Source: Rhizomucor pusillus (taxonomy: Eukaryota; Mucoromycota; Mucoromycetes; Mucorales; Lichtheimiaceae). Taken from it: a stretch of DNA of 64,000 nucleotides. The DNA is taken from positions 1-64,000 of the forward strand of contig FWWN02000590.1 in NCBI GenBank assembly GCA_900175165.2, in the 5' to 3' direction. Shown here piece after piece: positions 59,682-64,000 of the stretch (its first letter is position 1; every line of letters starts with the position of its first letter). The notes under the pieces are model-generated. The model was given only the letters and a program-made list of their open reading frames with translations. It had not been told where the DNA came from and made no database searches. The position numbers were made by a program, and so were the translations under genes.

Positions 59682-60787
59682 TCTCGGATGTGTTTTCGTC
59701 CGCTGACGGTCTAGATCTTCGAGCGTGCTCAAGCGCTTTATCCACAATTAAACACTTCACTTCATTATTGTATTCCTGTATGGCCGCTTTGTTTCCTTAT
59801 TCGATTGCTTCTGTTGTGGCTGCTCTACCTGAGGTACCAGGGCTATTGCTCACGCACATGTTCGTTGTACATGTTGTAATTAATGAGGGATTCTACTTCC
59901 ATATGTTCTCCAATTACAAGGTCCGTTGATTCTCCACCGTCTTCAAAGGTGTTTTCAACCAGCAATAATCTAGCTTCAGCTTACACCTCACTTGCGTGGT
60001 TTTGCCCTACCAAAGGATACCGTCTTCAAAAATGGAATTTCCTCGACCATCTTCTTAAACAAAATTAAAATTCATTGAGGGTAAAAAAAAAAAANNNNNN
60101 NNNNNNNNNNAAGAAAAAAAAAAAAAGAAATATACGACAAGAATAAGGCACGACTTCCCAGCAGCCGACATCTGAAATGAAAAAGACGACATCCATTTTT
60201 GGATGGTGCGACAAAATCCTGTACGTATATTGGCTTACACGGTACCCGAACTAACAGTGCAGATCAAGTTCGAATGAGCTCTGACGCGGATTCTGCTCCT
60301 TTAAGTTTGATTTGGCATTCGTGTTCCATTTTTCCGTAGCAGTCGTGTACGTTCCGCATTCCGAAGATTTGCATATCAAAGGTCTGGACACGTCGGACTA
60401 CATAGAATGACGTAAATGAAGACGGGTACCGGCGAACCAGAACCAGTACCCAAACACTTGTCAAGCAGAAATGGCTATTCTGTCGGGCAGCGTCAAGCTC
60501 TACTATTCTCTTACATATCAGATCTGTTGAAATACATACTCATCCTCAGCACGGATAACGCGACTGGAAGGTTGACAGTTCTCGTAGCATCAATTAATTA
60601 ATCAATCAATCAATGTCAGTTAATCAAAGTATCATGTATGGAGCTTGAGCGGATAGGTGGAGCCTTTCTAGCTCTTTATTTTGAGCATGTAAAGTTTGTG
60701 GTGCCTGATGATGCGCGGCACCTCAATTTTCCTTGATAGCCTTGGGATGCCAGCGAGGGCCGCCGAAACTTTCTGTGGAGAACAACA
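59682..60787. other. Intergenic with assembly gap and short repeat
   Basis: No supported gene. Contains the gap at 60095-60110 flanked by A-rich tracts, and an (AATC)n-like microsatellite at about 60593-60620. The end should include the promoter of the Dss4/Mss4 gene. Confidence 0.5.
60095..60110. other. Assembly gap (16 N)
   Basis: Run of N flanked by poly-A tracts; likely a homopolymer or repeat that could not be assembled. Confidence 0.99.
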
Positions 60788-61261
60788 ATGTCGCAACCGG
60801 TTCCATTCCATTCCCTAAATGATCCTCTCTCCCAAATCGTCGAAAAGGAAACCGCAGCGAATGCAGCCGACATCTTTTGCCCGATTGAAACTTGCCGCTG
60901 CCTAGTCATTAGGAAGGGTGCAGCGAAGCTCGTGGAGCGACAGGGCAATAAGGCAAGTTTTATACTCGCGAGCTGTGTATCCAAGTTATATATATACTAA
61001 CGAGAGAGAACAAAGTAGCTTTCTCTTCCAGATTCGCTTCTCCCAGCAAACGCGCTCAAGAGCCAGGAGGAAGAAACCCAATTTTGGCAGCTGTCAAATA
61101 TGATGCAGTTTGAGAATGTAGGGTTCTCCAAAACCGTAGGAACAATTAAATACCTGTCCTGCGCTGACTGCGATGTCGGCCCTATTGGATACCACGATAC
61201 CGAGAGCGGCCCCAAGGAATTCCTCATTAGCGTACGCCGTGCACGATATCGTTTTCAGTAA
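60788..61261 (+). CDS. DSS4: Dss4/Mss4 family Rab-associated protein
   Basis: Small zinc-binding protein that stabilises nucleotide-free Rab GTPases of the secretory pathway. Starts MSQPVPFHSLNDPLSQIVEK. The first metal-ligand cluster is IFCPIETCRCLVIRKGAAKL, then an intron to a second exon with LPANALKSQEEETQFWQLSN, MMQFENVGFSKTVGTIKYLS, CADCDVGPIGYHD (C-x2-C) and the end SVRRARYRFQ, stop 61259-61261. FENVGFSKTVG and CADCDVGPIG are hallmark blocks of Mss4. The donor of the single intron is not certain: a GTGTAT at 60975 keeps the frame, whereas the nearby GCAAGT at 60954 does not. Confidence 0.88.
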
Positions 61262-61415
61262 TATTAAGAACAATCATCTCCTCTCCTCACGCCGCCTCCT
61301 TCATCCACTCTACTCTATCAAAATGATAAACTAGCAGGTTTCAAAGATAAAATGAATCAATAGATGCATGTGTATATCACCCTTTTCTTTTGTTTCGTTC
61401 TTTTCCATCCTCTCC

Positions 61416-62190
61416 ATGAGAAAACGCACGGCTGTTCTTTTTGTCTTCTTCCTCTATCTTACTTGCCCATACAGCAGCGTTTGGGCGCAGGAAGGAGTAT
61501 ACACAGTGATAAGCCCAACTCCAGGGGCGCCGTACGTTGCGGGTCAAAAGCTGCCTCTGGTGTACCAGGTATCGGCAAATGCAACGTCAGCCAGTAAGTC
61601 TATCAGCATAGGTCTTTAGTTATTGCACGCAGCTAACAACGGACGTTGCTACATAGTCCTTCGATTATCGATTTCACTTGAGAATCTAAAAAATGTGACG
61701 GACAATGTAGTTATGGTTGACGACGCTGATATCTCTCAGGGTTACAGCCAACAAAAAGTATTGGGTGATGGCAAGACTGTGTATGAGCACCAGACCAATG
61801 TAAGTTGTTACGGTATCATATTACAGCCTTCAGAAGGATGACCACTCACATCGGCATCTTTACAGTATGATATTCCCAAGGATAAGGCACCTGGAGAGTA
61901 CAATGTAAGCGCTGAAAACAATACAAAGAAAATAGCCCGATTGCTCGTACTCAACAAGATGCTTTTACTTTCGCATAGGTCGTTTACACGAACGTTATCA
62001 CGCAACATAAGACGACTGTACCTGTCCGTATATCGGCAGCGTCCATGAGTGACAAGACTTCATCCAGTGACCAGAAACCCGGTGGTAAAAGCAGTATCTT
62101 TTCGGGCGCGCAGACGATCCACGGTTCGCAATTCATTATATCTGGCGTAAGCATGCTCATCACACTACTTGTCCTAGTTGGACTATTGTA
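61416..62190 (+). CDS. Kre9/Knh1-like secreted protein, probably GPI-anchored
   Basis: Start ATG 61416 (MRKRTAVLFVFFLYLTCPYS) opens a clear signal peptide with a likely cut after SSVWA. The mature part begins QEGVYTVISPTPGAPYVAGQ and KLPLVYQVSANATS, the immunoglobulin-like N-terminal module of Kre9/Knh1-type wall proteins. Three short introns (near 61593, 61801 and 61905) join RLSISLENLKNVTDNVVMVD, KTVYEHQTNYDIPKDKAPGE and VVYTNVITQHKTTVPVRIS. A Ser/Lys-rich stretch and a hydrophobic C-terminus (IISGVSMLITLLVLVGLL) fit a GPI-anchor signal. About 200 residues. Role in beta-glucan or wall assembly is by family analogy. Confidence 0.75.
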
Positions 62191-62337
62191 ACCTGCATAC
62201 ACAAAGAATAATAATAATCAATATCATTTCCTTGTAACCATATGTAAATTCATGCTACTGAATTTCAATCATAAGCGCTCGTTGGGGGTGTATGGAACGT
62301 ATGCATGCATCCTTTCTATACGTTGAACTTGTACAAC

Positions 62338-63264
62338 ATGGACCTCAATAACCAAGGTATGCGTGTCAAAACAAAAAGGTTAGTGATCATGTTGCCAAGT
62401 AATTGCACCATGCAGTGGATCTAGGCGAATGTGTCGGTGAAGAGGATGGTCAATCATTTCAATCTGTGAGTAGCAGTGGTTTAGGATACGTATACGGTCT
62501 TACTAAAGCAGCGCGACGAGCTTAGTGGGTCAGCTGGTTCTGTGCACTGCGCGGCCACGAGTATTACTGTGAAGTATCTGGCGACTTTATCGAGGATAGT
62601 TTCAATCTGGTCGGGCTCTCGTCACTTGTGCCTCACTTTGACGACGCGCTCGAGCTTATTCTGGATATTGAAAGAGAGGATGAGGATGTGAACAAGATAC
62701 CAGATATCAGCATACTTCAGCCATATGCTGAGATGCTCTATGGCCTTATACATCAGAGATACATCATCACCAGGATGGGTCTACATCAGATGGTACGAGA
62801 AGCAAGCGCTCAGAGTGGATACATACCTCACGTGACAACATGTTGGATCATAATAGTTTGAGAAATACAAGAATGGACACTTTGGATACTGCCCTCGAGT
62901 CTTCTGTCACGGCACACCGCTGCTTCCCTGCGGCCAGCATGATATGCCGAATCAAAGCGCTGTGCGGCTTTACTGTCCAAACTGCAAGGACATTTACCTA
63001 CCAAGTTCGAGATATGACCGTGTTGATGGTAATATTATGCATATGCATGAAAAATCGTCCATAGATATTGATCTTGGATCTCGCATAGGTGCGCACTTTG
63101 GCACTACGTTTCCACATTTGTTTACGCAAACATACAGCGAGCATATGCCAAAGATTCCACGCCACGAAATATATGTTCCCAAGATCTACGGATTCCGTGT
63201 CAGCGAGCTTTCAGCTACTGGACCTCGAATGCAATGGTTGCGGACGTTGCCGCCATCGTCGTAA
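62338..63264 (+). CDS. CKB1: Casein kinase II regulatory beta subunit
   Basis: Regulatory dimer subunit of CK2. Start ATG 62338-62340 in a short exon (MDLNNQ), then VDLGECVGEEDGQSFQS, WVSWFCALRGHEYYCEVSGD and FIEDSFNLVGLSSLVPHFDD, ALELILDIERED, QPYAEMLYGLIHQRYIITRM and GLHQM. A GT-AG intron (about 62792-62860) links to FEKYKNGHFGYCPRVFC, then HGTPLLPCGQHDMPNQSAV and RLYCPNCKDIYLPSSRYDRV, completing the four-cysteine zinc finger needed for dimerisation. The end (AHFGTTFPHLFTQTY, VPKIYGFRV) is standard, with TAA at 63262-63264. The acidic loop (DIEREDED) is present. Confidence 0.95.
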
Positions 63265-63461
63265 ACTTTGCATTCACTCAGTCACATTCGCTTTGTACAT
63301 AGTCATCAAAAGTTGAATATATTCTTTGTACAGAAATTATTACACTGAAGTGCAAGCACATCAGAAAGGAGGAGGAGAGAGAAAGAGGTAACAACCATGG
63401 TAGATGCAATATGTTGGAAATTAGGTAATAATGATGAGTATATGCAACGCTGGAAACGGTA

Positions 63462-64000
63462 TCATGCTTCTTTTCGAGCAGCAGAAGAATGTTGTTGTTG
63501 CTCTTGGTGTTGTTGCTGGCAGCAATAAACACTTTTGAACCATTGATTTTCCATGATTTGGGGGACAGTTGCCCTCTTTTTAGGATCAGGATTAAGCATT
63601 CGGTAGATGAGTTTCTTTGTTTCAAACTCGAGACCTTCGAGGATATCGAGACCGCTTTCCTTTGCACGTTTCCGTATTGACTCTCTTGCGCGTTGCAATT
63701 TGGCCTCCCTGTCGTCTGACCCAGCAACGACGCCAGCTTGCTTTTGCATCCGCTCTCGCACCGCATTCTCCCGTTCTTCCTCGACGAGGCGGCGGAACTT
63801 TAGGTATCTGTCGTAATTTTCGTCTTCGCCTTTCTTGGCTACCTGCCACATGTGGTTGCCGGTATGCATTGCCATGTATATTACTCCACAGCTCCATACA
63901 TCCACCTGTCTCGGGTCGTATTCAGGCTGGCTAAACTCTTCCGGTGCAATGTATGGTTCCGAGCCACACACGCCTCTGCTGTACAAGACCTCGTCGCTTT
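63462..64000 (-). CDS. Hal4/Sat4-like Ser/Thr protein kinase, 3' part
   Basis: The gene runs off the right edge of the window; only the C-terminal lobe is visible. From the edge: DEVLYSRGVCGSEPYIAPEE (APE motif), FSQPEYDPRQVDVWSCGVIY (subdomain IX), MAMHTGNHMWQVAKKGEDEN, a basic insertion, LEGLEFETKKLIYRMLNPDP and KKRATVPQIMENQWFKSV (subdomain XI Arg), then a Gln/His-rich tail ending SSAARKEA. GSEPYIAPEE with DPR.VDVWS resembles the yeast Hal4/Hal5/Npr1-type kinases controlling potassium and amino-acid transporters. DFG and upstream motifs lie outside the window. Convergent with CK2 beta (197 bases between stops). Confidence 0.82.
   Translation of the reverse strand, partial: SDEVLYSRGVCGSEPYIAPEEFSQPEYDPRQVDVWSCGVIYMAMHTGNHMWQVAKKGEDENYDRYLKFRRLVEEERENAVRERMQKQAGVVAGSDDREAKLQRARESIRKRAKESGLDILEGLEFETKKLIYRMLNPDPKKRATVPQIMENQWFKSVYCCQQQHQEQQQHSSAARKEA

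Noticed and set aside
1..64000. CRISPR arrays, operons, ribosome binding sites, bacterial insertion sequences
   Set aside because: The window is intron-bearing eukaryotic DNA; no regularly spaced direct repeats of CRISPR type were seen, and no rRNA or tRNA gene was recognised.

Overview
The window looks like nuclear DNA of an early-diverging filamentous fungus, most likely Mucoromycota (Mucorales-like). Genes are broken by many short GT-AG introns (roughly 50-100 bases), intergenic AT content is high, and the gene set is fungal: a fused ADE5,7 purine gene, a Skt5/Chs4-type chitin synthase activator and a Kre9/Knh1-like wall protein. It also carries families missing from most yeasts: complex I subunit B8, a FANCJ-type helicase and a full-length inositol trisphosphate receptor. 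No sequence database was searched; all names come from motifs read in the translations. Genus cannot be fixed from this window.

Layout. 1-2.5 kb: nothing convincing. 2.5-18 kb: FANCJ helicase (+), Cyp40 (-), ADE5,7 (-), complex I B8 subunit (-), then a repeat-rich stretch with eroded coding fragments. 18-32 kb: methionyl-tRNA synthetase (+), a 3.3 kb gene-poor stretch, a four-finger C2H2 regulator (+), a Pom33/TMEM33 membrane protein (+), a Gfd2-like exonuclease-fold protein (-) divergent from a mitochondrial GGQ release-factor-like protein (+), and the ribosome-assembly GTPase NOG2 (-). 32-38.8 kb: a transposon graveyard with a broken MULE transposase, a retropepsin-like fragment, zinc-finger scraps, a perfect hairpin and subterminal-type repeats. 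38.9-41 kb: an MFS transporter.

41-58 kb is the most distinctive block: an IP3 receptor Ca2+ channel, then 126 bases later on the same strand a Skt5-like chitin synthase activator ending in CVVM, then (-) an NCD1/SAM-like low-complexity protein and (-) a long acidic repeat protein ending in CSIM. Thus two predicted prenylated proteins sit next to a Ca2+-release channel. 58-60 kb: a broken IS630/Tc1-type transposase joined in frame to another family. 60.8-64 kb: Dss4/Mss4, a Kre9-like GPI protein, CK2 beta (all +), and the 3' part of a Hal4/Sat4-like kinase (-).

Most genes are housekeeping (purine synthesis, tRNA charging, 60S assembly, respiration, protein folding). The possible common theme of the 41-58 kb block is the growing hyphal tip (Ca2+ release, chitin deposition, membrane anchoring); this is inference from proximity, not proof. 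Assembly gaps (runs of N) lie at 41156-41181 and 60095-60110.
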